DNA from: Brachyspira aalborgi | GTDB taxonomy: Bacteria; Spirochaetota; Brachyspiria; Brachyspirales; Brachyspiraceae | DNA: 64,000 nt | Direction: 5' to 3' | Assembly: GCF_008016455.1 (NCBI RefSeq) | Contig: NZ_SAXU01000001.1 | Coordinates: 620,001-684,000 of the forward strand | Shown here: positions 25,855 to 35,531 of the stretch, one piece after another | Layout: each line of letters begins with the position of its first letter | Numbering within the stretch: position 1 is the first letter of the stretch | Notes under the pieces: model-generated | What the model saw: the letters and a program-made list of their open reading frames with translations, nothing else | The model's database searches: none | What the model was told of the DNA's origin: nothing | Program-made: the position numbers and the translations under genes

Positions 25855-28800
25855 TTATCTATCTTCTATAATAATTTTATGCTGTCCGTCATAACCAAAT
25901 ATATCGGGATTATACATCTCTTCCGCTTTAGTCGCAGGAAGCAAATATTCTCCTGGAGTAGCCGCTCTTACAACATACTTATAAACATGCTCGCCTTTAT
26001 CTAGTATATCGGCAAATAATAAAACTTTATCTTTATAGTTTTCCGTATGATTAAATCCGCCCCACCATCTGTCGCTATAATTTCCCGTTATATCTTTTAT
26101 CTCTTTGCTCTCGGTTTCAAAATTAGAATTTAATATTCTCATTCCGCCCGCTATAGGAATATCGGCAATTACAAATCTTCTCTCATAAGGAGCGGTAATT
26201 TTAACTGTGACAATATATTCTTCGCCTTGCTTGAAAGTGTCTTTATTTAAGTCTAATCTTTTTCCGTCTTTGGTTTCATAATATCTTTCTACTTTTATTC
26301 CCGCATCTCTATTAACGGCTAAATCTCTCGGAGCGTATTTCAATCTAACTCCATAATATAGTCTTCCTTCTCCATTTCTTGCTATTGTAGCGTTAGCATT
26401 TTTTGAATTGGCATTACTAAATCTCTCTCCGTCAAATTCTGAAAGCGAATAAGATTTAATAACGCTCGGATTCGTTCTATCTGAAAAAGTTTCGGATAAT
26501 AAAGTTTTGCTCTGATATATAAACTCCGCTTTGAAATTAGGATTAACACTTTCGTATTTTTTGAAATATATATTCATTGAAGAATAGGCAGCTACATTAT
26601 CCTGCGTATTTAAATATCTTCCGTTTTTTCTCGTTTGAATTAGCCAACGAACCACTTTCTCGTTTATAGGATTATCGTATCCGATTTCAATTAAAGAACC
26701 TAAAGCTACAGAAGTATCTCTAACCGCCGAAGAATGAATCCAATATAAATTAGAATATTTATCTTCAAGTTCATAATGCGCCGTTGTAGAATCTTCTTTT
26801 AAAGCGTTTAATACATACTGACGAACTCTATTAAGCGCGACATTTCCGTATTTATTATAATACATTGCTCGCATTAATTGAACCTGTCCGTAAAAAGGAA
26901 TATTATTTATTTGAGGATATAATCTATCTATTATCGCTCTAACCTCAATAGAATCGTATCCGCCTTCTGAAAGAACCGAAGAAATATAAGCTATAGAAGA
27001 CAAATTAATATATTCGTCATCCCAAAAATTTGGCTTTTCTGCTTTTCCGCTTTTCGCATAATGATTAAGATATTCTAAAGCCAAATTTAAAGATTTTTCA
27101 TCTATTTTATAGCCTTCTTTTTTAGCCTTTATCATAGTTTCCGTAGCGTAAGCGGTAAGCCATGGAGAAACCCAAGTTTTGCTAGTCCAATATGCAAATC
27201 CGCCATCCGCCGTTTGATATGAAGGCATATTTTTAAGAAAATCTTCAACCATATTATCTAATTCTTTTTCGGTTTTATCCGTAAGTTTCATATCTACAAT
27301 TAGCCTTTTGCTTACTATTATAGGATAGATTCTCGAAAGCTGCTGCTCCAAACAAAGATAAGGATAATTTATTAAATATTCCAAACCGCCCGTTAATTCG
27401 CTGAACGCGCTTGGCGACATATAAACATCCAAATTTCCCGCTCCCGAATAAACTTCAGAATTACCTGGAATTCTTAAACCAATATTTAAATTGTCGTTAG
27501 TCATACTTGAAAACATAGCGACAGATTCTGTAGTCATAGGAGTATTAACTTCAAAAGTTTTTTCAACCGCATCGCTATATTCTCCGCCTTTTGCAAGAAT
27601 CGTAATTTTAGCCTCGCCTCTATTTGTAGCTATAATATCAAATCTTATATCCGCGTTTCCTCCTTTAGGGACATTTATTTTTTGAATGGCGTTTTCTATA
27701 TTTACATTCGAGCCAACCGCTTGAATTTCAATTTCCAAATCTTCGTTTGAATAATTATAAATTAAACTTCCTGCTTTAAATTTATCTTCCACATAAGCAA
27801 ATTCGGGTAAAGTCGGCATAAGCATCAAATTCTTTTTAACTATAACGACATCGTCCGAAGCTCCAAAATATCCGTCTTTATTTATAGCCGAAGCCATTAT
27901 TCTAAAAGATGTAATATTATCGGGCAAATTAAAAGTAACTTTTGCTTTTCCGTCCGTATCCGTTTTTACTCTTCCTTGATAAAATGCCGTGCTTAAGAAA
28001 TTTTTTCTTATGCTGAATATATCCATTCCCATATCGGCGGCGGCTTTCATAAGCTTTGAGCTTTCCGCTATTCCGTCTCCGCCTGGAATATCGCCTTTCT
28101 CTCCATAATTTCTCTGCCCTATCAAATGAATTCTCGTATCCGCGCTCGCCACACTTAAAGGTCTCGCTCCATAAAAAGTATTAAACCAATTTGGCGTTCT
28201 ATATCCGATTAAATTTAAAACTCCCAAATCGACTACGCTTAACATAATTTCAGTTTCAATAGCCTGCCCTTCTTTAGTTTCGACATATAAATCTACGCTC
28301 ATCTCATCGCCAGGTTCTCTGCTTTCATGCGATTTTGTTATTTTTACATTAAGCTCTTTTTCTCTTGGCGATACGGAAAGTCCCGCATATCCTATTTTAA
28401 ATGAAGGCTTTCCTTCGTCAGTCGCATAATTTGTATAAGATTCGTCTTCAACTCTACCTTTAACCAAAGAAACTCCGACATAAATATTAGGCAAATATTC
28501 TTTTTTAATCGGAACTTCTATTAAAGCGGCGCTTCCTTCTATATTTGTGACATAACTATCGATAACGAATTCTCTTTCAACCGTAACTAAAGCGGTAGCG
28601 TTTTCATAAGGAGATTTTACCATTATACGAGCGGTTTCACCAGGTACATATTCCTCTTTTTCCGTTATAAGCTCGAGCAAATCATCGTCAAACATAGCCC
28701 AAGCCGCGTAATCTTTTCCTATAACATACATATATTCGTCCGCTGCGACTTCTCTGTTTGCGGAATCTTTCGCTCTCGCCGTTATTATATATAATCCCGA

Positions 28801-31596
28801 ATTTTTAGGCGTAAAAGCGAAAGCGACAGGATTAATTCCCGTAGTTATAGTTTTTGTTTCTATAATATCGTCTATCTGTTTTGATTCCCATTGAAATCTT
28901 CCTCCCGTTATAGCTTTTCTTACCGATTCCCAATGTCTTCTTATAATTTGAATTTCAATTTTTTTGCCTTTGAGTCTATTTCCTTCAGGGTCAACCGCTA
29001 TAAAATCTAATTGAGTTTTTTTGTCGGTTTCAAGAAAATATCCTTGCCTTCTTATTCCTATATAAAAATCGCTTCCATGAACTAAAACATTTTTACTTGA
29101 ACTTACTTTTTGCGAATCTTCTCCCGTTATTGTAGCTTCTATCATAAGATTTGCCGAATGAATAGAACGACTCGCGTCAATTTTAGGATTATAAAGATAT
29201 TCTCCTTTATTATCCAAAGCTCCCGTTCCCGTAGACAAAGTAGAATAATAATCGCTGTAATATTCGTCTTCATACCAACTTAATTTTGTAAATCTAAATC
29301 CCGCATTATTTGGAGGAATAAAGAAAGTCTCTCTCATTGAAATATTATAATCAATCGTATTTGAAATCATAGGCTCGCCAAATAAATACCAACCCGACAT
29401 TTTTATAGGCATAGTGTCGCCCAAAAAATATTTTTTATCTTCAACCCAAAGTCTCGATTCAAATTCTAAAGCCTTATATTCTTCAACTCTAAAACTTTGA
29501 CTCAAACTAAATAAATTATAATCGTTTGTAGAACCGTTTGTAAAAGAAACAGAAACATTATAATATCCCGTAGGAGCGTCAACGGGAAGAGTAAAATCTA
29601 TTAAATAAGAACCAAATTCGTTTATCTCGACATTTCCTTTAAGTATCTCGTCTCCTCTCGAATTGTCAACTGTAAATATAGCGTTGCTCAAATCGGTTGG
29701 AATTTGCCAATTTCCAATTTTATTTTCGCGCACTACTCCTTTTATATGGACATCTTCTCCTGGTTTATAGAGTCCTCTTTCGCTAAACATAGCGCCATTA
29801 TAATTTTTATCTTCTTGATAATAATCATAATTTACATCCATTCGCCAAGGAGATATTCCCGTTCCAAAGTCGCTATTTATGAACGAAATATCCTCGCCTT
29901 TTGTTACTATAGCCCATTGTCTCGGCGTATCCCATCTGCTCGTTCTTTTAATATTTAAAGCTCTAAAACCTTCGGTATTCGCTATTCCGTTTTCATCGGT
30001 AGTAGCGGTAGCCAAAATTTTATTAAAATCGTCTCTTATTTCAACTTGAGCGTTAGCGACAGGATTTCCCGTTCTTAAATCGGTTACAAAAATTGTGTTG
30101 GAATCGCCCGAAAATTTTCCCGTAACTCCCATACTTGTTATCTGAATCTGTGAAGAAGATTTATAAGTATAATTATCATAACCGACTAAAGCGTTAAAGT
30201 TCAAAGACAAAAAACCGTATTTTTTATTATTCATATAATTTGTTAAATATAAAGGCGTTGTAATATATCTATTTCTTGGAACATTAGCTTCAAAAGTAGA
30301 TTTAGAATCATAGCCTAATAAATTTTTATGCATATTCGTATAATTTTTGAATTCTGTAGAATTATCGTATCTATAAACTCCTCCATTAATCAATAAAAAT
30401 GGAATTATATTATTTTTATCAACATATCTACTCTGCACGGTTATAGGATTAGGATTTATAACCTCGATTGGAAATCTTACTCCTTCATAGGCTTCCACTA
30501 TTCCCATGCCAGAAGGAATAGAAACTCTCGGATTATAATCGGTAACATTTAAAATAATAGTTTCTTCTTTTCCCAAAGTCTGCCCGTAAATATCTTTAAG
30601 GCTTTCTTTTATTTTTATAGAATATTTAATATTAGGATTAAATCTTAAACTATATAATGAAAAATCTTTTCTACTCCAAGTTTCGTCTTCCAAATCTTCT
30701 TCGGACGGAAGTTGAATTTGAGGAGTTATTTCAATATTTCTTATCAAATCTGCCCAATTAACTCTAGTAGAAAAAGAAATTTTAGGAGGTTCAGGAGAAT
30801 AAGACGCGCTTAAAGTTTGCTCTCTATTTTTTTCGCTTAAATAAAAATTATCATGAGTATGGAAATGAAAACTATAATGTTCGGCGCTTCCCAAATCTCC
30901 GTCAATAGCGGCAAGTCCAGAATCTATATGAACGACTACCGCTTCGTTTTTATCAAATTTTTCTTTAGGAGTTATTACCAAAACCTGCCTCAAATCGTAT
31001 TCGTCTATTTCCCAATATCTCAAATCGTTAGTCGTAGCGTATCTTATATCGAAATCTATATTGTAATTAAAATACTCTTCGCTTTCGCTAATCAATGTAA
31101 TTTTTTCTTTTGCGCTTTGCAAATAAATAGGCATATTATAATAAACGACTATATTTACATCTGTCGCTACATCCCATTGCTCGTTGTAAGGAGAGCTTTT
31201 TACTCTTATCGGTCTTATAGTGTTAAATTCCCAAGTATAATCGTTTGCCAAAACTTCTCCGCTAACCTCGCTCTTAATTCCTTTTTTTAGAGTTATCGCT
31301 ATTTTTGTATTATCGGGCAAAGTTTCCGAAGGATAGAAAGCCAAAGTATTAACCGAAAGCCATCTATAAGAACCTTTTATATCTATATTAAAACTAAAAT
31401 ATTGATTAGTTATTTCTTTTATAGTTTGCAGATTTACCATTTGTTGATTAAACGAAACGGTTATAGCCTCGTAATTATATCTGCTATTATTCTCGCCTAT
31501 TGGAGTCGCTCTATCTACCAAAACGGCGCAAAATAAATTATCTCCTGCAAATAAAAATATTAATAAACAAATAATTTTTGAAATGATATTTTTCAT
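25855..31596 (-). CDS. Bacterial alpha-2-macroglobulin family protein, thioester type
   Basis: At 1913 residues this is the largest gene in the window. A signal peptide covers about residues 1-24. The rest follows the bacterial alpha-2-macroglobulin plan: repeated Ig-like MG domains, a bait-type region, and a thioester domain with the intact motif YLCLEQQLSRIYP (Cys at about 1413), followed by an alpha-helical barrel and a C-terminal receptor-binding-type domain. Such proteins trap attacking proteases in the periplasm. The residue before the signal-peptide Cys is Phe, so a lipoprotein anchor is doubtful. In other bacteria the gene often sits by pbpC; no penicillin-binding protein gene is present here. 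Confidence 0.92.
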   Translation of the reverse strand: MKNIISKIICLLIFLFAGDNLFCAVLVDRATPIGENNSRYNYEAITVSFNQQMVNLQTIKEITNQYFSFNIDIKGSYRWLSVNTLAFYPSETLPDNTKIAITLKKGIKSEVSGEVLANDYTWEFNTIRPIRVKSSPYNEQWDVATDVNIVVYYNMPIYLQSAKEKITLISESEEYFNYNIDFDIRYATTNDLRYWEIDEYDLRQVLVITPKEKFDKNEAVVVHIDSGLAAIDGDLGSAEHYSFHFHTHDNFYLSEKNREQTLSASYSPEPPKISFSTRVNWADLIRNIEITPQIQLPSEEDLEDETWSRKDFSLYSLRFNPNIKYSIKIKESLKDIYGQTLGKEETIILNVTDYNPRVSIPSGMGIVEAYEGVRFPIEVINPNPITVQSRYVDKNNIIPFLLINGGVYRYDNSTEFKNYTNMHKNLLGYDSKSTFEANVPRNRYITTPLYLTNYMNNKKYGFLSLNFNALVGYDNYTYKSSSQIQITSMGVTGKFSGDSNTIFVTDLRTGNPVANAQVEIRDDFNKILATATTDENGIANTEGFRALNIKRTSRWDTPRQWAIVTKGEDISFINSDFGTGISPWRMDVNYDYYQEDKNYNGAMFSERGLYKPGEDVHIKGVVRENKIGNWQIPTDLSNAIFTVDNSRGDEILKGNVEINEFGSYLIDFTLPVDAPTGYYNVSVSFTNGSTNDYNLFSLSQSFRVEEYKALEFESRLWVEDKKYFLGDTMPIKMSGWYLFGEPMISNTIDYNISMRETFFIPPNNAGFRFTKLSWYEDEYYSDYYSTLSTGTGALDNKGEYLYNPKIDASRSIHSANLMIEATITGEDSQKVSSSKNVLVHGSDFYIGIRRQGYFLETDKKTQLDFIAVDPEGNRLKGKKIEIQIIRRHWESVRKAITGGRFQWESKQIDDIIETKTITTGINPVAFAFTPKNSGLYIITARAKDSANREVAADEYMYVIGKDYAAWAMFDDDLLELITEKEEYVPGETARIMVKSPYENATALVTVEREFVIDSYVTNIEGSAALIEVPIKKEYLPNIYVGVSLVKGRVEDESYTNYATDEGKPSFKIGYAGLSVSPREKELNVKITKSHESREPGDEMSVDLYVETKEGQAIETEIMLSVVDLGVLNLIGYRTPNWFNTFYGARPLSVASADTRIHLIGQRNYGEKGDIPGGDGIAESSKLMKAAADMGMDIFSIRKNFLSTAFYQGRVKTDTDGKAKVTFNLPDNITSFRIMASAINKDGYFGASDDVVIVKKNLMLMPTLPEFAYVEDKFKAGSLIYNYSNEDLEIEIQAVGSNVNIENAIQKINVPKGGNADIRFDIIATNRGEAKITILAKGGEYSDAVEKTFEVNTPMTTESVAMFSSMTNDNLNIGLRIPGNSEVYSGAGNLDVYMSPSAFSELTGGLEYLINYPYLCLEQQLSRIYPIIVSKRLIVDMKLTDKTEKELDNMVEDFLKNMPSYQTADGGFAYWTSKTWVSPWLTAYATETMIKAKKEGYKIDEKSLNLALEYLNHYAKSGKAEKPNFWDDEYINLSSIAYISSVLSEGGYDSIEVRAIIDRLYPQINNIPFYGQVQLMRAMYYNKYGNVALNRVRQYVLNALKEDSTTAHYELEDKYSNLYWIHSSAVRDTSVALGSLIEIGYDNPINEKVVRWLIQTRKNGRYLNTQDNVAAYSSMNIYFKKYESVNPNFKAEFIYQSKTLLSETFSDRTNPSVIKSYSLSEFDGERFSNANSKNANATIARNGEGRLYYGVRLKYAPRDLAVNRDAGIKVERYYETKDGKRLDLNKDTFKQGEEYIVTVKITAPYERRFVIADIPIAGGMRILNSNFETESKEIKDITGNYSDRWWGGFNHTENYKDKVLLFADILDKGEHVYKYVVRAATPGEYLLPATKAEEMYNPDIFGYDGQHKIIIEDR

Positions 31597-31750
31597 AGTA
31601 TTTTATCCTTTTATATAATGATTGTTATAAATATTATAGTATAAACGGTTTTAAGTAAAGTAGTTAAAAGATTTATATATTAAACATATTAAATAAAGAA
31701 TTTTCGTATATTTTACATATCATAGAATTAAATTTTTTTTAATTAAATGC

Positions 31751-31779
31751 TTGACAAATTTTTTAATCTATGTTATATT
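31751..31779 (+). promoter_or_regulatory. Consensus sigma-70-type promoter of the repeat/lipoprotein locus
   Basis: TTGACA (31751-31756) and TATATT (31774-31779) are 17 bases apart. The start of transcription would be near 31786, about 36 bases before the ATG at 31822 and about 310 bases before the lipoprotein ATG at 32096. Confidence 0.7.
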
Positions 31780-31821
31780 TTAATTATATTTATAGTTAAA
31801 TAAATAATGGATTATAAAAAA

Positions 31822-31896
31822 ATGAATAAAAATACTGTAATTTTGTTAAGCAAAGCAAAGCAAAGCAAAGCAAAGCAAAGCAAAGCAAAGCCATAA
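31822..31896 (+). CDS. Leader open frame containing a pentanucleotide repeat (SKAKQ)
   Basis: From the ATG at 31822, nine codons (MNKNTVILL) run into eight CAAAG units, which encode SKAKQ repeats, and the frame ends at TAA (31894-31896) after 24 residues. In the next frame the DNA is open from 31850 through to 32587, including the lipoprotein. One extra repeat unit, or two fewer, would therefore join the leader in frame to the lipoprotein, adding 93 residues in front of its Met. No ribosome site precedes the leader ATG. Translation of this frame is inferred from its layout. Confidence 0.4.
   Translation: MNKNTVILLSKAKQSKAKQSKAKP
31848..31890. repeat. Pentanucleotide tandem repeat (CAAAG unit)
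   Basis: Forty-three bases: AAG followed by eight perfect CAAAG units. The unit length is not a multiple of three, so slippage changes the downstream reading frame. All three frames of the repeat are open on the plus strand. Confidence 0.97.
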
Positions 31897-32095
31897 TTGT
31901 CTTTTAAATAATAATTTTAAATTTTATATATCTAAATTTTTAAAGGCATTTAAATTTTTAAGTGTCTCAATTTTATTGCATAATTTAGTTAAAACTTTTT
32001 TAACTTCAATCAAATTTACTTTCGATAACTTATCAAGGAAAATAAAAAATCCTTGTTTAGTTATAAATAAAAATTTTTTAAAGGAGGATTTCACA

Positions 32096-32587
32096 ATGAA
32101 ATCTAAACAAATTATTATTATGCTCTTATCGTTTATTATCCTGTTTGCGATAAGTTGCAAAAATGACGACAAAACGGGAGGAGGAGTCGATGAAGGTTTA
32201 GTAGTTCAAAATCGTAATCATCCGCCAGCTGGAAGCTATTATGATGGTGGTAATACTAACACGGGTTCAGCACATACCGTCACACATAATATAGACGGTT
32301 CTTGCAAAATATCTGGAAAAGTTTATCCCATTAATGGAAACGGTTTAGACTATGAGATTACTGTAACAAATTGGTTAAATTATCCCAATATCACAACCGT
32401 CCAAAATCTTAATTATGTTGGCACATCGTATGGTGGAGAATATACTATTACTAAACCATCTCCTAATTCTTTAGACTCTTTCAATGTAATATATGACTTT
32501 ACCACTGAAACTATATCCTCAATATCTTTAAGAACTGCTTCGGACAGCAAACACTATAGCGCATTAAATTTGAAAAGGGGTAATTAA
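32096..32587 (+). CDS. Secreted lipoprotein, unknown function
   Basis: A perfect ribosome site (AAAGGAGG) stands 7 bases before the ATG at 32096, which fixes this start over longer in-frame alternatives such as the TTG at 31976. The 163-residue product has a lipoprotein signal peptide with lipobox AIS-Cys at about residue 20, then a Gly/Asp/Asn-rich linker and a beta-rich domain (ITVTNWLNYPNITT). It should be anchored by lipid in a membrane. The gene lies downstream of, and in frame with a possible slippage product of, the CAAAG repeat, so surface expression may be variable. Family not recognised. Confidence 0.75.
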   Translation: MKSKQIIIMLLSFIILFAISCKNDDKTGGGVDEGLVVQNRNHPPAGSYYDGGNTNTGSAHTVTHNIDGSCKISGKVYPINGNGLDYEITVTNWLNYPNITTVQNLNYVGTSYGGEYTITKPSPNSLDSFNVIYDFTTETISSISLRTASDSKHYSALNLKRGN

Positions 32588-32669
32588 TAAATATGTCAAT
32601 CAAATCTTCCTGTTGCCTAGTTCTTGATATCTATGTAATCAAAATACATACTTTACTGACTACAGTGTT

Positions 32670-32688
32670 AATTCTAATTTTTGGAATT
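32670..32688 (+). other. Perfect hairpin upstream of a small peptide gene
   Basis: AATTCTAA and TTGGAATT pair over 8 bp (one G-T) around TTT; a flanking T-A pair extends the stem to nine. It lies about 75 bases before the ATG at 32762, in a stretch (32588-32761) with visibly higher G+C than nearby spacers. A nominal 61-codon frame (32593-32778) overlaps it; I do not count that as a gene because it has no good ribosome site and atypical codons. Confidence 0.4.
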
Positions 32689-32761
32689 ATCGCTCACCCT
32701 CGCTATTCTTTTTTAACTGAAAGACTTCATTTAAATTTGGATAGAGGGGAGGTGATGCATA

Positions 32762-32920
32762 ATGAAGAGACGACATGACGCTTATAGGAGACGCAAAAGA
32801 AATATTGATTATGATAAAAAAATAGGAGTAAAGATAATATTAAATATAACATTTACTACTATACCTATTATATCTATTATTAGATTGATAATAGAAATAA
32901 TTAATTTTTATTATCGCTAA
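32762..32920 (+). CDS. Small basic single-span membrane peptide, candidate type I toxin-like
   Basis: A very strong ribosome site (AGGGGAGGTGAT) precedes the ATG at 32762. The 52-residue peptide has a highly basic N-terminus (MKRRHDAYRRRKRN) and one hydrophobic helix of about 25 residues ending in YYR. Small basic membrane peptides behind an AGGGGAGGTGAT-type site are a feature of type I toxin families in Firmicutes, which suggests a comparison but not an identity. A bidirectional terminator follows. I rate it as a probable real small gene with unknown function. Confidence 0.5.
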   Translation: MKRRHDAYRRRKRNIDYDKKIGVKIILNITFTTIPIISIIRLIIEIINFYYR

Positions 32921-32965
32921 TAATAAACGCTTTTAATTTATCATAAAAAATATTTACTTGAAAAT

Positions 32966-33005
32966 AAAACCGAGTTCTTTTTAATTAAAGGCTCGGTTTT
33001 TTATT
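32966..33005. terminator. Bidirectional terminator
   Basis: AAAACCGAG (32966-32974) pairs perfectly with CTCGGTTTT (32992-33000); an inner CTTT/AAAG pairing continues the stem. A-rich and T-rich flanks make it work in both directions, ending the small peptide gene on the plus strand and mgtE on the minus strand. Confidence 0.85.
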
Positions 33006-33033
33006 GAAATTATTACTTATAATAATTATATTA

Positions 33034-34401
33034 TTAATTTCCAAATTTCGATAAAATAATCGTAGCTAAAAATAAATAAATAGAAGTTCCGCTAATATCG
33101 CAAATTGAAGCGACTAAAGGAACGCTGCTCGTAGTCGGGTCTTTCTTTAATTTTATAAATATAAACGGCAAACATAAACCTATTAAACTTCCTATTATAA
33201 CGACTAATACCATAGATAAAGAAACGACAAAAGCTATAATAAATCCGCCTCTAAAAATCGCAAGCAAAGAAACTGTTAAACCCATAGTTAAACCCAAAGC
33301 CGCCGATATTAATATTTCTTTTCCTAACATAAAAAGCCAATCGCTCTTTTTTACATCGCCAACCGATAAACTTCTTATTATTAAAGTTGAAGATTGCGCG
33401 CCCGCATTTCCCGCGCTGTCTATTAATAAAGGCAAAAAGAAAATAAGAGAAACATATTTGCTTATAGTCGCTTCAAATAAACCGATAAAATATCCCGAAA
33501 TTATATTAATAAATACAAGTATAAAAAGCCAAACAATTCTTTTTTTATATAAAGTAAATATTCCAGCCTGTTTAATATTTCCTGAAAAATCATCGTCTAC
33601 GCTTATAGCTCCAAGTTTATGAAAGTCTTCAGTATCCTCTTCTTCCGCGATATCAAAAATATCGTCTATCGTTACTATTCCAATTAATGCGTTTTTAGAA
33701 TCGACTACGGGAATATAAAGCAAATCGTATTTTCTGCCAACTTTTACCGCTTCCTCTTGGTCCGAATAAACCGACAAATATATAATATCCGTATGCATTA
33801 AATCTTTTATTTTAGCTTCTTCATTTTTTGCAAATAATAAATCTTTTAATAAAATATATCCTAATAATATATCGTTTTTACCTACTACATAAATAACTTC
33901 AAAAGTTTCAGAATCTTTGCCGAACTCTCTAATATATTCTAAAGTTTGTTTAATTGTAAAATCGGGCTTAACATCTATATATTCTGGCGTCATTATTCTT
34001 CCAACGCTATCTTCGGGATAACCCAATAATTGCCTTGTAATATTTAAATCGGTTTCTTTCATTAAAGAAAAAATATTTTTTGTAATATCGCTTGGCAATT
34101 CCTCAAATAAAGAAGTTCTATCATCGGGACTCATTTCATGAATAAGTTCCATTAATTGATTATCGTTCATTGAAGATATTAAAGCTTCCTGTTCGCTTGA
34201 ATCCAATTCTGAAAAAACATCCGCCGCTTTTTCTGTAGATAATAATCTAAATAATATGCTTTTATTTTTATCGTTGTCGAGTATGCGAATTATATCTACT
34301 ATTTCCGCCGCATGCATATCGGCTAATGAATATTTTAATTTATCCCATCTTTTATTTTCGATAATATTAATAATTTCCGTATATTCTCTATTTTCTGTCA
34401 T
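33034..34401 (-). CDS. mgtE: Magnesium transporter MgtE
   Basis: The 455-residue protein follows the MgtE plan: an N-terminal superhelical MgtE_N domain with SPDDRTSLFEELP, two CBS domains (about 130-255, with SVGRIMTPEYIDV and GIVTIDDIFDIAEEEDTED), a connecting helix, and five membrane helices with NAGAQSSTLIIRSL and a C-terminal DISGTSIYL pore-region segment. MgtE channels admit Mg2+ and close when cytosolic Mg2+ binds the acidic CBS and N domains. It faces pfkA divergently. Confidence 0.95.
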   Translation of the reverse strand: MTENREYTEIINIIENKRWDKLKYSLADMHAAEIVDIIRILDNDKNKSILFRLLSTEKAADVFSELDSSEQEALISSMNDNQLMELIHEMSPDDRTSLFEELPSDITKNIFSLMKETDLNITRQLLGYPEDSVGRIMTPEYIDVKPDFTIKQTLEYIREFGKDSETFEVIYVVGKNDILLGYILLKDLLFAKNEEAKIKDLMHTDIIYLSVYSDQEEAVKVGRKYDLLYIPVVDSKNALIGIVTIDDIFDIAEEEDTEDFHKLGAISVDDDFSGNIKQAGIFTLYKKRIVWLFILVFINIISGYFIGLFEATISKYVSLIFFLPLLIDSAGNAGAQSSTLIIRSLSVGDVKKSDWLFMLGKEILISAALGLTMGLTVSLLAIFRGGFIIAFVVSLSMVLVVIIGSLIGLCLPFIFIKLKKDPTTSSVPLVASICDISGTSIYLFLATIILSKFGN

Positions 34402-34519
34402 AATTTTATATTTTTTACTATATCAATTCTTTAAGAATTAATATATAATATAGGCAATAAATTTGATATATTATATCATTAATTATATAAATTATATACT
34501 TAAAAGGAGTTATTTCAAT

Positions 34520-35500
34520 ATGGCTGAAATAAAAAGAATAGGAATATTAACTAGCGGAGGAGACGCTTCGGGAATGAATCCCGCAATAAGAAGCGTTGTT
34601 AGAACCGCTATAGCAAACGGACTTGAAGTTGTAGGAATAAGAGAAGGCTATCAAGGTCTTATGTATAATAATGTATATGAAATGAATCCAGGAAGCGTTG
34701 GCGGAATAATAAATCATGGCGGAACTATATTATTTTCGGCAAGGTCGCCCGAATTCCAAACCGAAGAAGGAATGAAAAAAGCGGCAGATAATATGCGTTA
34801 TCATGGAATTGAGGCTTTGGTAGTTATAGGCGGAGACGGAACTTATAAAGGCGCTTTAGATTTTGCAAGTCATCATCCTGAATTTCCTATAATAGGAATC
34901 CCTGGAACTATAGATAACGATATATACGGAACTGATTATACTATAGGATACGATACGGCTGTTAATGTCGCTATGGAAGCGATAGATAAATTAAGAGATA
35001 CGGCTACAAGTCATGGAAGATGTTTTGTAGTTGAAGTTATGGGAAGACATGCAGGATATATAGCTTTGGAAGTTGGAATCGCTTCTGGAGCGGAAGATAT
35101 ACTTATACCTGAAACTCCAACCGATTTAGACAAAATTGTAGAAGAATTACAACTTGCTAAAAAGAGAGGTAAAAAATCTTCTATAATAGTTGTCGCCGAA
35201 GGAGATGAATCTGGCGGAGCTATGGAAACGGCTAAAAGTATAGAAGGAAAAACGGGATTTGATACTAGAGTCACTATATTAGGACATATGCAAAGAGGAG
35301 GCTCGCCTACTTCAAGAGAAAGATTAATGGCGGCAAGATTTGGATATATCGCAGTTAAAGCTTTATTAGAAGGAAAAACAAATGTAGCGGTTGGAATTTG
35401 GAAAGGAGAATATACTTATACTTCTTTAGCGGATGCCGTTAAAAAAGTGCCAAAAATAGACCCTGTAGATTTGGAGTTATGCAGAACTCTCGCTATATAA
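34520..35500 (+). CDS. pfkA: ATP-dependent 6-phosphofructokinase
   Basis: This enzyme phosphorylates fructose 6-phosphate in glycolysis. AAAGGAG fixes the start at the ATG at 34520 (326 residues) rather than 19 codons upstream. The ATP loop reads GGDGTYKGA (about residue 104) and the catalytic loop PGTIDND (about 128); Gly in both positions marks the ATP type, whereas pyrophosphate-dependent forms have GGDD and PKTIDND. MGRHAGYIA and GHMQRGGSPT are also conserved. A glycosyltransferase-like gene follows 31 bases downstream. Confidence 0.96.
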   Translation: MAEIKRIGILTSGGDASGMNPAIRSVVRTAIANGLEVVGIREGYQGLMYNNVYEMNPGSVGGIINHGGTILFSARSPEFQTEEGMKKAADNMRYHGIEALVVIGGDGTYKGALDFASHHPEFPIIGIPGTIDNDIYGTDYTIGYDTAVNVAMEAIDKLRDTATSHGRCFVVEVMGRHAGYIALEVGIASGAEDILIPETPTDLDKIVEELQLAKKRGKKSSIIVVAEGDESGGAMETAKSIEGKTGFDTRVTILGHMQRGGSPTSRERLMAARFGYIAVKALLEGKTNVAVGIWKGEYTYTSLADAVKKVPKIDPVDLELCRTLAI

Positions 35501-35531
35501 TTATAATTTTAAAGACTATGGTTTTATATTT

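Noticed and set aside
25855-31596. Lipoprotein anchor for the alpha-2-macroglobulin protein
   Set aside because: The Cys near the signal-peptide end is preceded by Leu-Phe, which does not fit a lipobox.
31976-32095. Longer start of the lipoprotein at TTG 31976
   Set aside because: It has no ribosome site, would bury the signal peptide, and the ATG at 32096 has a perfect AAAGGAGG.
32593-32778. A 61-codon frame before the small membrane peptide
   Set aside because: The ribosome site is weak and the composition does not look like neighbouring genes; the overlapping hairpin and strong site for the next ATG explain the region better.
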